Of a DNA stretch of 10,529 nt, positions 1-7,323 are shown piece by piece. This DNA is from Bacillota bacterium. GTDB lineage: Bacteria; Bacillota; Clostridia; Acetivibrionales; DSM-1351. A model generated the notes under the pieces. That model searched no databases and was not told the origin of the DNA. It saw nothing but the letters and a program-made list of their open reading frames with translations. Every line of letters begins with the position of its first letter. The stretch's first letter is position 1. The stretch is from the NCBI GenBank assembly GCA_023436485.1, contig JAEZIU010000191.1:1-10529 (forward strand), written 5' to 3'. A program made the translations under genes and the position numbers.

Positions 1-1
1 G

Positions 2-808
2 CTTGAACATCAGGGCGGTACATACGATGAATACAGAGTTACAATGGCAGACGGACGGAGTTGGAAATTTGTAAGCGATGCAAGCATCATAGCAAGCAAA
101 AAGGTAAAGGGCCAAATAGTTTCGGCAACCAGAGAATACAGCGTAGAGTTGGTCAGCCCGATTCTAACCTACGAGGATATTGGAACCCTTCAGGAACTTG
201 TAAGACAGTTGAGACATGCCGGAGCATTAAGCGAAAGCAAATATCAATGCGGGATTCACATACATGTTGATGCAGAAAAACACACTCCTATAAGCCTGAA
301 AAACCTAATTAACCTGATGGCGAGCAAAGAAGACTTACTTTATAAAAGCCTTGAAATAGACCCTGCTAGACTAAGATACTGCCAAAAGGTTAACGAAAAT
401 CTTATAACAACCATAAACAAGAAGAAACCAAAGACTCTGGAGGCATTGGCTGATATTTGGTATGCAGGCTACGGTTACGAAAACAGAAACAGACATTACC
501 ACAACAGCAGATACCATGGGCTTAACCTTCACAGCGTTTTCGACAAGGGAACGGTGGAATTCAGACTTTTCAACGGGACAACCCATGCAGGAAAAATTAA
601 AGCATACATACAGTTTTGTCTGGCAATAAGCCATCAAGCAATTACACAAAAGTCGGCAAGTGCAAAAAGAACCCAAACAGATAATGAAAAGTACACCTTT
701 AGATGTTGGATGCTGAGGTTAGGACTAATCGGAGAGGAATTTGAAACCTGCAGGCTTCACTTCCTTACAAACCTGCAAGGAAACTCGGCTTGGCGAAATG
801 CAGCTTGA
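2..808 (+). CDS. Phage amidoligase (glutamine synthetase-like COOH-NH2 ligase fold), 5' end missing
   Basis: The reading frame is open to the left edge, so the true start lies outside the window. The ATG at 44 is internal: the codons before it (…GGTYDEYRVT) read as part of the same protein. About 268 codons are visible. Family-like segments in order are WKFVSDASI, SVELVSPIL, CGIHIHV with its H-x-H pair, a basic helical middle region, and a C-terminal HGLNLHS…GTVEFRLFNGT block ending in a helix. These match the phage and Firmicute amidoligase family, whose members are predicted to join a carboxylate to an amine using ATP. The N-terminal acidic strand expected to bind metal and ATP (an E-x-E type motif) would be upstream and cannot be checked. 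The next gene is a gamma-glutamylcyclotransferase-like protein, a pairing that supports a role in making or editing amide or isopeptide bonds. The substrate is unknown; cell wall or peptide tagging is inference only. Confidence 0.85.
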   Translation, partial: LEHQGGTYDEYRVTMADGRSWKFVSDASIIASKKVKGQIVSATREYSVELVSPILTYEDIGTLQELVRQLRHAGALSESKYQCGIHIHVDAEKHTPISLKNLINLMASKEDLLYKSLEIDPARLRYCQKVNENLITTINKKKPKTLEALADIWYAGYGYENRNRHYHNSRYHGLNLHSVFDKGTVEFRLFNGTTHAGKIKAYIQFCLAISHQAITQKSASAKRTQTDNEKYTFRCWMLRLGLIGEEFETCRLHFLTNLQGNSAWRNAA

Positions 809-838
809 AGGGGATAAAGGAATAGATAAAAAAGGCTT

Positions 839-866
839 GTGAGGGCAGGGGAAGTCCTCACTTCCC
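839..866 (+). promoter_or_regulatory. Two mutually exclusive hairpins in the leader of the cyclotransferase gene
   Basis: GTGAGGG (839-845) can pair with TCCTCAC (855-861), with one G-U pair. Alternatively GGGAAGT (849-855) pairs perfectly with ACTTCCC (860-866) around a CCTC loop. The two share bases and cannot form together. No T-run follows, so this is not an intrinsic terminator. It lies 15 bases before the GGAG ribosome binding site at 881-884. A role in translation control or mRNA stability is possible but unproven. Confidence 0.35.
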
Positions 867-894
867 AAAACAAACAACAAGGAGAAAAGATACA

Positions 895-1380
895 ATGAAG
901 AAAACTACAAAAATATATGGAGCATACGGTTCAAACTTGAACATTGGACAAATGAGTAGAAGGTGTCCCAATGCCACGATAGTAGGAACAGGGAAGCTTC
1001 TGAATTACAGGCTGACCTTCAGGGGAATAAACACCGGAGTTGCAAACATAGAAAAAATGCAAGGCAGAACAGTACCCATTCTTTTGTGGGAGATAACCCC
1101 GGAGTGCGAAAAGGCACTGGACATCTACGAGGGATACCCAAGATTGTATGTAAAAAAAGAAGTTGAGGTAGAAACAAAAGGTGGCAATATACAAGCAATG
1201 GTGTATGTGATGGCAGAGCAATACGAAGAACATCCAGCACAGCCTTCAAAATACTACCTTGATGTTATATGGAAAGGGTATCGTGATAATAAAATTCTGC
1301 TACGGACGCTAAGAGAAGCTGTTGCAGAAAACAACCGGGAGGTAACTGAACTGGAAGATAGGCGGTTTATATTTAACTGA
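895..1380 (+). CDS. Gamma-glutamylcyclotransferase-like protein (AIG2/GGCT fold)
   Basis: A 161-residue protein of normal length for this family. It opens with the signature glycine-rich loop YGAYGSNLN (residues 8-16; YGSN at 11-14), which in the family binds the gamma-glutamyl group. LDIYEGYPRLYVKKEV follows (residues 75-90); Glu79 in the EG turn matches the catalytic acid of GGCT enzymes. The remaining strands (TVPILLWEI, IQAMVYVM) fit the small beta-barrel fold. Family members release 5-oxoproline from gamma-glutamyl amines or peptides, or act on related isopeptides. The ATG has GGAG ten bases upstream. It sits 86 bases after the amidoligase and is followed by a hairpin terminator, so the two genes look like one functional unit: one forms an amide link, the other removes or cyclises it. 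The exact substrate cannot be read from sequence. Confidence 0.87.
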   Translation: MKKTTKIYGAYGSNLNIGQMSRRCPNATIVGTGKLLNYRLTFRGINTGVANIEKMQGRTVPILLWEITPECEKALDIYEGYPRLYVKKEVEVETKGGNIQAMVYVMAEQYEEHPAQPSKYYLDVIWKGYRDNKILLRTLREAVAENNREVTELEDRRFIFN

Positions 1381-1400
1381 TAAATATATAAATACATTTG

Positions 1401-1430
1401 AAGGGCTTACCTAGGTAGGTCCTTTTCTTA
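1401..1430 (+). terminator. Hairpin terminator-like palindrome before the terminase genes
   Basis: AAGGGCTTAC (1401-1410) pairs with GTAGGTCCTT (1415-1424) around a CTAG loop, giving 10 pairs of which two are G-U. The U-rich TTCTTA follows directly. The structure lies 20 bases after the cyclotransferase stop. As DNA it is a 24-base dyad matching at 10 of 12 positions per half, so protein binding is an alternative reading. It starts 60 bases upstream of the small terminase ATG, and I see no good promoter between the two. Confidence 0.6.
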
Positions 1431-1460
1431 TGAGAATTTTCAGAATTGGAGGTGATACTT

Positions 1461-1946
1461 ATGGTACAGAGAGGACGAAAGCCAATACCTACGGCAATAA
1501 AAGAGCTTGAGGGAAACCCGGGTAAACGGGCATTGAATAAAAAAGAACCCAAACCAAAAAGAAAGGCACCCAAATGCCCAACGTGGCTGGATAATGAAGC
1601 CAAAAAGGAATGGAAAAGAACAGCAAAGCAACTGGAGCAGCTTGGGATCTTAACAGAGGTGGATATGGCAGCCTTTGCAGGTTATTGTCAGGCATATGCA
1701 AGATGGAAGGAAGCCGAAGAATTCATATCAAAGCACGGAACAATAGTAAAAACTCCGTCAGGCTACTGGCAGCAGGTGCCACAGGTATCCATCGCCCAAA
1801 CATATTTAAAAATAATGAACAAATTCTGTGAGCAGTTTGGACTGACACCATCAGCCAGAAGTAGAATAGTCAGCGACAGTAATCAGCAGGAAGTAAACGA
1901 TCCAATGGAATTAATATTGCTAAGCGGGGGTAAGAAGAGTGTATGA
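1461..1946 (+). CDS. terS: Phage terminase small subunit, P27 family
   Basis: A 161-residue protein that recognises phage DNA and delivers it to the large terminase for packaging into proheads. It begins with a basic stretch (RGRKP) followed by LEGNPGKR (residues 16-23), a hallmark of P27-type small terminases. A Pro/Lys-rich linker and P-x-WL lead into helices with GILTEVDMAAFAGYCQAYARW (about 62-82). Its second half (IVKTPSGYWQQVPQVSI, then LTPSARSR) is also typical. I chose the ATG at 1461 because GGAGG at 1448-1452 lies eight bases ahead; an in-frame TTG at 1446 would start upstream of and inside that site. The gene overlaps terL by eight bases, which suggests coupled translation. An HNH endonuclease gene often precedes this family, but none lies in the window. 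Confidence 0.93.
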   Translation: MVQRGRKPIPTAIKELEGNPGKRALNKKEPKPKRKAPKCPTWLDNEAKKEWKRTAKQLEQLGILTEVDMAAFAGYCQAYARWKEAEEFISKHGTIVKTPSGYWQQVPQVSIAQTYLKIMNKFCEQFGLTPSARSRIVSDSNQQEVNDPMELILLSGGKKSV

Positions 1947-3483
1947 TGAAGCAAAGGCACAGCATGCAATTAACTTTATCAACTGCTTAAAGCATACAAA
2001 GGGTCAGTGGCGTGGAGTCCCTTTCGATTTACTTCCCTGGCAGGACAAAATCATCAGAAATGTGTTTGGAACATTAAAGGAAAACGGATACCGCCAGTAC
2101 AATACAGCTTATGTGGAGATACCAAAAAAGAACGGTAAATCCGAGCTTGCAGCGGGGGTTGCCTTATACATGACCTGCGGTGACGGAGAATGGGGAGCCG
2201 AGGTATACGGCTGTGCTTCCGACAGACAGCAAGCGGCAATCGTCTTTGACGTGGCAGTGGACATGGTAGATCAATGCCATGCATTAAAGAAAAGAATAAA
2301 GCCGATAATGTCGGTGAAACGGTTGGTATACAAGCCTACAAACAGTTTCTATCAGGTGCTTTCGGCTGAGGCATATACAAAGCATGGACTTAATGTTCAT
2401 GCCGTTATATTTGACGAGCTTCATAGTCAGCCAAACAGGGAGCTATTTGATGTAATGACCAAGGGCAGCGGTGATGCGAGACTTCAACCGCTTTTTTTTC
2501 TAATAACCACAGCAGGAACAGACAGAAACTCCATCTGCTATGAGCAGCATCAGAAGGCGCAGGATATTATTGATGGCAGAAAAATTGATCATACCTTTTA
2601 CCCTGTCATATATGGAATTCAGGAAAATGACGACTGGGGTAATGAACAAAACTGGTACAAGGCCAATCCTTCGCTTGGACACACCATTGATATTGAGAAG
2701 GTTAGAAATGCTTATTTGAGTGCAAAGGAAAACCCTGCTGAGGAAAATATATTCAGACAGCTAAGGTTAAACCAGTGGGTGAAGCAATCCACTCGTTGGA
2801 TGCCTATGGATAAATGGGATGAGTGCGCATTCAAGATAAATATAGACTCACTCAGAGGTCGGGAGTGCTATGCAGGACTTGACCTTTCAAGCACAACAGA
2901 TATTACGGCATTTGTACTTGTTTTCCCACCAAGGACATCAGATGAAAAATACATAGTGTTGCCCTACTTTTGGATTCCTGATGATAATCTGAAGCTAAGA
3001 GTAAGACGAGACCATGTACCATATGATGTATGGGAGCAACAGGGTTATATAAAGACCACGGAAGGAAATGTAGTTCACTATGGATTTATAGAAACTTTCA
3101 TTGAAGAATTAGGAACAAAATATAACATAAAAGAAATAGCCTTTGACCGCTGGGGTGCAGTCCAAATGGTACAAAATCTAGAAGGGATGGGTTTCACAGT
3201 AGTTCCTTTCGGGCAAGGTTACAAAGATATGTCCCCGCCTTCCAAGGAATTAATGAAACTGACACTGGAAAAAAGAATGGCTCATGGAGGCAATCCTGTA
3301 CTCCGTTGGATGATGGATAACATCTATGTGAAAATTGACCCGGCAGGAAACATTAAGCCAGATAAAGAGAAAAGTACAGAACGAATAGATGGTGCAGTCG
3401 CACTTATTATGGCGCTGGACAGAGCAATAAGGAATGAAAATAAGGGTAGTGTTTATGATGAGAGAGGGATTTTGGTACTTTAA
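1939..3483 (+). CDS. terL: Phage terminase large subunit (HK97-like packaging ATPase and nuclease)
   Basis: A 514-residue protein, full length for the family. It drives DNA into the prohead and cuts concatemers. The ATPase half has a Walker A-type PKKNGKS (residues 62-68), Walker B AVIFDE (155-160) and a coupling motif LITTAGT (188-194). The C-terminal RNase H-like nuclease half has three acidic positions that can form the metal site: D315 in AGLDLS, D403 in AFDRW and D484 in RIDGAVAL. The GTG at 1939 is preferred: it gives MYDEAKAQHAINF, the usual N-terminus, and GGGGG about nine bases upstream serves as ribosome binding site. The ATG at 1943 is out of frame. The protein ends in a normal DERGILVL tail. 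The next gene is not the portal, as would be usual, but an AT-rich cargo gene. Confidence 0.96.
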   Translation: MYDEAKAQHAINFINCLKHTKGQWRGVPFDLLPWQDKIIRNVFGTLKENGYRQYNTAYVEIPKKNGKSELAAGVALYMTCGDGEWGAEVYGCASDRQQAAIVFDVAVDMVDQCHALKKRIKPIMSVKRLVYKPTNSFYQVLSAEAYTKHGLNVHAVIFDELHSQPNRELFDVMTKGSGDARLQPLFFLITTAGTDRNSICYEQHQKAQDIIDGRKIDHTFYPVIYGIQENDDWGNEQNWYKANPSLGHTIDIEKVRNAYLSAKENPAEENIFRQLRLNQWVKQSTRWMPMDKWDECAFKINIDSLRGRECYAGLDLSSTTDITAFVLVFPPRTSDEKYIVLPYFWIPDDNLKLRVRRDHVPYDVWEQQGYIKTTEGNVVHYGFIETFIEELGTKYNIKEIAFDRWGAVQMVQNLEGMGFTVVPFGQGYKDMSPPSKELMKLTLEKRMAHGGNPVLRWMMDNIYVKIDPAGNIKPDKEKSTERIDGAVALIMALDRAIRNENKGSVYDERGILVL

Positions 3484-3489
3484 TTTGTA

Positions 3490-3518
3490 TTCCAAAAAAC
3501 ATCCAATTGAAATATAAT
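3490..3518 (+). promoter_or_regulatory. Candidate promoter for the AT-rich cargo gene
   Basis: A perfect -10 box TATAAT lies at 3513-3518 with a weak -35-like TTCCAA at 3490-3495, 17 bases apart. It starts within ten bases of the terL stop, in otherwise AT-rich DNA where chance matches are common. Together with the terminator after the gene it makes the insert look like a self-contained transcription unit. Confidence 0.4.
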
Positions 3519-3587
3519 CATATTATTGGTGAAAACATTGGTTATAAATGTTACTAAAAAGATTACTCTTTGAGAAGGGAGTATTAA

Positions 3588-4022
3588 ATGATTAATATTG
3601 AGAATGGAGAAATCTTTATTGAAAACTTGACATATTCATTGAATCAGGGTGTTAAAAGAAAAAGTTTTGAAAAGTCCTATCCTAGAGAATTTATCCGTGA
3701 TATTAATAATATAAACAATGGATATATTTGGTTTTATATTTGGGGAAGCATTATTGGAAAAGATAACATAATACTAATGTCTATATGTTTCAATCCTAAT
3801 GATGAAATTGATTGTATTAATATTTATCCACACGTGAATCAGGCTACTAAATTGGATTGGGCTGATTGGAGTGAAGAAAACTTTTTGAAAGAAAAAGTGA
3901 TTTGTGATAAATGGTTGAGTGTAAATTTACACTTAAATGAAAGTAATATATTTAGTTGGGGTTCTATTTCTTTATATAGTGACAACCGCTCTGGAATTAT
4001 TATGAAATATAAATATCTATAG
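3588..4022 (+). CDS. AT-rich cargo (moron-like) protein of unknown function, possibly immunity-like
   Basis: A 144-residue soluble-looking protein with no signal peptide, membrane segment or catalytic motif that I recognise. It is rich in aromatics and Asn/Ile, with an N-terminal half of strands (GYIWFYIWGS, IILMSICF). A C-terminal block follows, WADWSEENFLKEK…CDKWL (residues 91-110), and then IFSWGSISLYSDNRSG (121-136) ahead of a final strand IIMKYKY. The WSEE…WL plus SWG-I-S-Y-D-SG pattern recalls small orphan proteins of Firmicutes that resemble toxin immunity proteins. That is memory of a pattern, not a search result. The ATG has AAGGGAG six bases upstream. Four 60-base lines counted by hand average about 26% GC, against about 40% in a terL line. 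It separates terL from the portal gene and has its own candidate promoter and terminator. A superinfection-exclusion, anti-toxin or defence role is a guess. Confidence 0.75.
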   Translation: MINIENGEIFIENLTYSLNQGVKRKSFEKSYPREFIRDINNINNGYIWFYIWGSIIGKDNIILMSICFNPNDEIDCINIYPHVNQATKLDWADWSEENFLKEKVICDKWLSVNLHLNESNIFSWGSISLYSDNRSGIIMKYKYL

Positions 4023-4070
4023 CATAGAATAAATAAAAAGGCTAGTAGAGAAATACAATTATAAATTCAG

Positions 4071-4097
4071 GCATCTGTTTACCACAGGTGCTTTTTT
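4071..4097 (+). terminator. Strong intrinsic terminator after the cargo gene
   Basis: GCATCTGT (4071-4078) pairs with ACAGGTGC (4084-4091), one pair being G-U, around the loop TTACC. Six T residues follow (4092-4097). Flanking bases can add two more pairs. It ends 26 bases before the portal start codon, and no promoter is apparent in that short space. Confidence 0.85.
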
Positions 4098-4123
4098 CAT
4101 ACCCATTTTTCAGGAGGTCATAA

Positions 4124-5365
4124 TTGAAACTATCGTTAATATCAAGATTCTTTGAAGCAAGGGCAGGTCCTAAAAATAGCTTGCCCGGAAGCACATACAG
4201 CTTTTTCTTTGGAAGTACTACAAGCGGCAAAACGGTAAATGAACGAACAGCGATGCAAACAACTGCTGTTTATGCCTGTGTCAGAATACTTGCAGAAACA
4301 ATAGCCTCCTTGCCACTACACACCTACCGGTATACGTTAAATGGCAAAGAAAAGGCTACAGACCATCAAATATATCATCTGCTTGCAGATGAACCTAACC
4401 CTGAGATGACTTCATTTGTGTTTCGTGAAACACTTATGGGTCATCTTTTATTATGGGGAAATGCATATGCTCAGATAATTCGCGATGGAAGAGGTAGGGT
4501 GTTAGCATTGTGTCCTCTTTTGCCTAACAAAATGACCGTAGACAGAACTGAAAAAGGTGAACTTTATTACATATATAACAAAGAAGGGCAGAGTTATCCA
4601 TTGAGAAGTGACGAAGTTCTGCACATCCCCGGACTCGGTTTTGATGGACTCATAGGCTATTCACCTATTGCCATGGCTAAGAATGCAATCGGTATGGCAA
4701 TTGCCACTGAAGAATATGGCGCAAAATTCTTTGCAAATGGTGCAAATCCGGGAGGTGTCCTTGAGCATCCCGGTGTGGTTAAGGACCCGGCAAGGGTGAG
4801 AGAGAGTTGGAACAGTGTATATCAGGGAAGCACCAATGCCCACAGGGTTGCTGTGTTAGAAGAGGGCATGAAATTTCAGAGCATTGGAATTCCACCTGAG
4901 CAAGCACAATTCTTAGAAACTCGTAAGTTTCAAATTAATGAGATTGCAAGGATTTTCAGAATACCACCCCACATGATAGGTGATCTTGAAAAGTCCAGCT
5001 TTTCCAACATAGAGCAGCAGTCACTGGAATTCGTAATGTACACCCTTGATCCATGGGTAGTTCGATGGGAGCAGTCAATAAAAAGGGTGCTTTTCAGTGA
5101 TGTTGAGAAGAAAGAATACTTTGTAAAGTTCAATGTGGACGGGTTACTTCGTGGAGATTATCAGAGCCGAATGAATGGGTATGCTGTCGGAAGACAAAAC
5201 GGCTGGCTATCTGCCAATGATATCAGGGAGCTTGAAAACATGAATAGAATTTCTGAGGAGCTTGGAGGGGATTTGTATCTGATTAATGGCAACATGACAA
5301 AGCTTGCTGATGCAGGGGCCTTTGCCAACAAGAAAATGAATGAAATGGAGGGAGTAAATGAGTAG
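4124..5365 (+). CDS. Phage portal protein, HK97 family
   Basis: A 413-residue protein that forms the ring at one vertex of the head through which DNA enters and leaves and to which the tail machinery docks. Family features are RTAMQTTAVYACVRILAETI (residues 41-60), then PNPEMTSFVF…LLLWGNAYAQI, and later RIPPHMIGD (279-287), which leads into the helix with SNIEQQSLEF and a tail-end NDIRELENM segment. The start is TTG at 4124, set by AGGAGG at 4112-4117 six bases ahead; the first in-frame ATG would remove 43 conserved residues. The gene overlaps the protease gene by eight bases. Transcription must come through the terminator just upstream or from a promoter I cannot see. Confidence 0.95.
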   Translation: MKLSLISRFFEARAGPKNSLPGSTYSFFFGSTTSGKTVNERTAMQTTAVYACVRILAETIASLPLHTYRYTLNGKEKATDHQIYHLLADEPNPEMTSFVFRETLMGHLLLWGNAYAQIIRDGRGRVLALCPLLPNKMTVDRTEKGELYYIYNKEGQSYPLRSDEVLHIPGLGFDGLIGYSPIAMAKNAIGMAIATEEYGAKFFANGANPGGVLEHPGVVKDPARVRESWNSVYQGSTNAHRVAVLEEGMKFQSIGIPPEQAQFLETRKFQINEIARIFRIPPHMIGDLEKSSFSNIEQQSLEFVMYTLDPWVVRWEQSIKRVLFSDVEKKEYFVKFNVDGLLRGDYQSRMNGYAVGRQNGWLSANDIRELENMNRISEELGGDLYLINGNMTKLADAGAFANKKMNEMEGVNE

Positions 5366-6053
5366 GAAGTTTTGGAACTGGGTGAAAAACGAGGATGATA
5401 CAAGGACTCTTTACTTAGAGGGGGCAATAGCAGAAGAAACCTGGTATGGAGATGAAATAACTCCAAAACAATTTAAGAGTGAGCTTCTTAACGGAAGTGG
5501 TGACATCTCTATCTGGATTAACTCCCCGGGTGGGGATGTTTTTTGTGCAAGCCAGATTTACAACATGCTTATGGACTATAAAGGAAAAGTCACTGTCAAG
5601 ATAGATGGTATTGCAGCCAGTGCGGCATCTGTAATTGCAATGGCTGGTGAAGAAGTACTCATCTCTCCCACAGGCCTTATTATGATTCATAACCCTATGA
5701 CCATGGCTTTTGGAGATACAGAAGAAATGCAAAAAGCAATCGCTATGCTGTCGGAAGTTAAAGAGAGCATTATTAATGCATATGAAATTAAAACCGGACT
5801 ATCAAGAGTAAAACTTTCAAACTTCATGGACTCGGAAACTTGGTTTAATGCAAAAAAAGCAGTAGAACTAGGCTTTGCAGATAATATATTGTTCTCCGAG
5901 CAGAACGGGGATTCTGTAGAAAGCCAAGCCATAACATTTAGCAACATTGCAATAACAAACTCACTTCTAAGTAAATTCAAGTCAACAAACAGAGAAGATG
6001 TTGGGACACCATATGAGGTACTGAACAAAAGACTTGACCTATTAAAATATTAA
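5358..6053 (+). CDS. ClpP-like head maturation protease
   Basis: A 231-residue serine protease of the ClpP fold that cleaves the scaffold part of the capsid protein, and usually itself, during head maturation. SIWINSPGGDVFCASQIYNM (residues 51-70) is the Clp-type oxyanion strand. GIAASAAS (84-91) holds the likely nucleophile Ser88, IHNP (110-113) the likely His111, and MDSETWF (157-163) the likely Asp158. The C-terminus (KKAVELGFADNI) matches ClpP. The ATG has GGAGGGAG just ahead of it, inside the end of the portal gene, so translation of the two is probably coupled. Its place between portal and major capsid genes is the standard HK97 order and makes a cellular ClpP role unlikely. Confidence 0.95.
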   Translation: MSRKFWNWVKNEDDTRTLYLEGAIAEETWYGDEITPKQFKSELLNGSGDISIWINSPGGDVFCASQIYNMLMDYKGKVTVKIDGIAASAASVIAMAGEEVLISPTGLIMIHNPMTMAFGDTEEMQKAIAMLSEVKESIINAYEIKTGLSRVKLSNFMDSETWFNAKKAVELGFADNILFSEQNGDSVESQAITFSNIAITNSLLSKFKSTNREDVGTPYEVLNKRLDLLKY

Positions 6054-6098
6054 AAATTCACACTAAACGATTTACTAATTAATTCGGAGGAATACATA

Positions 6099-7295
6099 TT
6101 GAATAAAATATTGGAACTGCGAGAGAAAAGAGCCAAGCTTTGGGAAAATACCAAAGCTTTTTTAGACACTAAAAGAAATGAGAGCGGACTGTTGTCTGAT
6201 GAGGATACGAAGCAGTATGAAAGGATGGAAGCGGATGTTGTAAATTTAGGTAAAGAAATAGACAGACTTGAAAGACAGGCTGCAATTGACCTTGAACTGT
6301 CCAAAGCAACCTCAAATGCAATAATGAATAACCCTTATAGCAATACTGAAACAGAAAAATCAGGCCGGGCCTCAAACGAGTACAAAAATGCATTCTGGAA
6401 GCAGATGAGGAATAAGAGCAGCTATGAGGTTCAGAATGCTCTCCAGGTGGGAACAGATAGCGAAGGCGGATACCTTGTGCCGGATGAATTTGAAAAGACG
6501 CTGATAGAAGGGCTTGAAGAGGAAAATATATTCCGGCAGCTTGCAAATGTGATTACCACTTCGTCAGGGGATAAGAAAATTCCGGTTGTGGCAACAAAGG
6601 GAACCGCCTCTTGGGTAGATGAAGAGGGTGTAATCCCGGAATCAGACGATTCCTTCGGTCAGGTATCAATCGGAGCATATAAGCTGGCAACAATGATTAA
6701 GGTTTCTGAAGAACTCCTTAATGACAGTGTTTTCAATTTGGAGGCATATATAGCAAAGGAATTTGCAAGAAGGATTGGCGCAAGGGAAGAGGAGGCCTTC
6801 TTTATTGGTGACGGAGTTGGAAAACCAACAGGAATTTTCAACAGTACAGGTGGAGCACAGCCGGGAGTAACTACTGCAAGTGCAACTGCCATTACCCTAG
6901 ATGAAGTAATGGACTTGTTCTATTCATTAAAATCACCCTATAGAAAAAATGCTGTGTTTTTAACCAATGACTCAACCGTAAAAAATCTTCGAAAGCTCAA
7001 GGACGGAAACGGACAGTATATCTGGCAACCATCCATAACTGCAGGCACACCAGATACCATATTAAACAGGCCTGTCAAGACTTCTGCCTATGTTCCGGCA
7101 ATCTCGGCAGCCGCTAAAACAATTGCTTTTGGAGATTTCAGTTACTATTGGGTGGCTGACAGACAGGGGAGATCATTCCAGAGGTTGAACGAATTGTTCG
7201 CAGCAACAGGCCAGGTAGGTTTCAAGGCTACACAGAGGGTTGACGGTAAATTAATACTTGCTGAAGCCATCAAGGTACTGCAGATGAAGGAGTAA
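6099..7295 (+). CDS. Major capsid protein, HK97 fold
   Basis: A 398-residue shell protein. Residues 1 to about 75 are charged and helical (KILELREKRAKLWENTK, later EADVVNLGKEIDRLERQ), a coiled-coil scaffold (delta) domain. A Ser/Asn/Lys-rich stretch at about 75-108 is the likely region cleaved by the upstream protease; the exact site cannot be read. The mature part starts near QVGTDSEGGYLVPDEF (116-131) and contains NVITTSSGDKKIPV, ASWVDEEG and a long helix ending in REEEAFFIGDG, all typical of HK97-like capsid proteins. The start is TTG at 6099 with GGAGG eight bases ahead; no in-frame ATG would keep the coiled coil. A TTG start is unusual for what is normally a phage's most abundant protein. 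There is a 45-base gap from the protease gene and 28 bases to the connector gene. Confidence 0.95.
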   Translation: MNKILELREKRAKLWENTKAFLDTKRNESGLLSDEDTKQYERMEADVVNLGKEIDRLERQAAIDLELSKATSNAIMNNPYSNTETEKSGRASNEYKNAFWKQMRNKSSYEVQNALQVGTDSEGGYLVPDEFEKTLIEGLEEENIFRQLANVITTSSGDKKIPVVATKGTASWVDEEGVIPESDDSFGQVSIGAYKLATMIKVSEELLNDSVFNLEAYIAKEFARRIGAREEEAFFIGDGVGKPTGIFNSTGGAQPGVTTASATAITLDEVMDLFYSLKSPYRKNAVFLTNDSTVKNLRKLKDGNGQYIWQPSITAGTPDTILNRPVKTSAYVPAISAAAKTIAFGDFSYYWVADRQGRSFQRLNELFAATGQVGFKATQRVDGKLILAEAIKVLQMKE

Positions 7296-7323
7296 TAAGA
7301 GAAAAAATAAGGATGGTGAGAGT

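Noticed and set aside
44..46. ATG as the start of the amidoligase
   Set aside because: The same frame is open to the left edge, the codons before the ATG read as family-like protein, and no ribosome binding site precedes it.
3543..3548. Second -10-like TATAAA upstream of the cargo gene
   Set aside because: The only -35-like sequence nearby (TTGGTG at 3526) is 11 bases away, too close for a working promoter.
5358..6053. Cellular ClpP protease
   Set aside because: Its position between portal and capsid genes and the divergent ends identify it as a head maturation protease.
2740..6533. An identical 15-base stretch (gaggaaaatatattc) and shared peptide ENIFRQL in terL (2740-2754) and the capsid gene (6519-6533)
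   Set aside because: Each copy fits its own protein family and the flanks do not match, so it is most likely coincidence rather than a repeat or recombination site.
6169..6546. A 125-codon open frame on the minus strand inside the capsid gene, and similar minus-strand frames under most other genes
   Set aside because: They lie opposite clearly recognised phage genes, show no family features or ribosome binding sites, and follow from codon bias on the coding strand.
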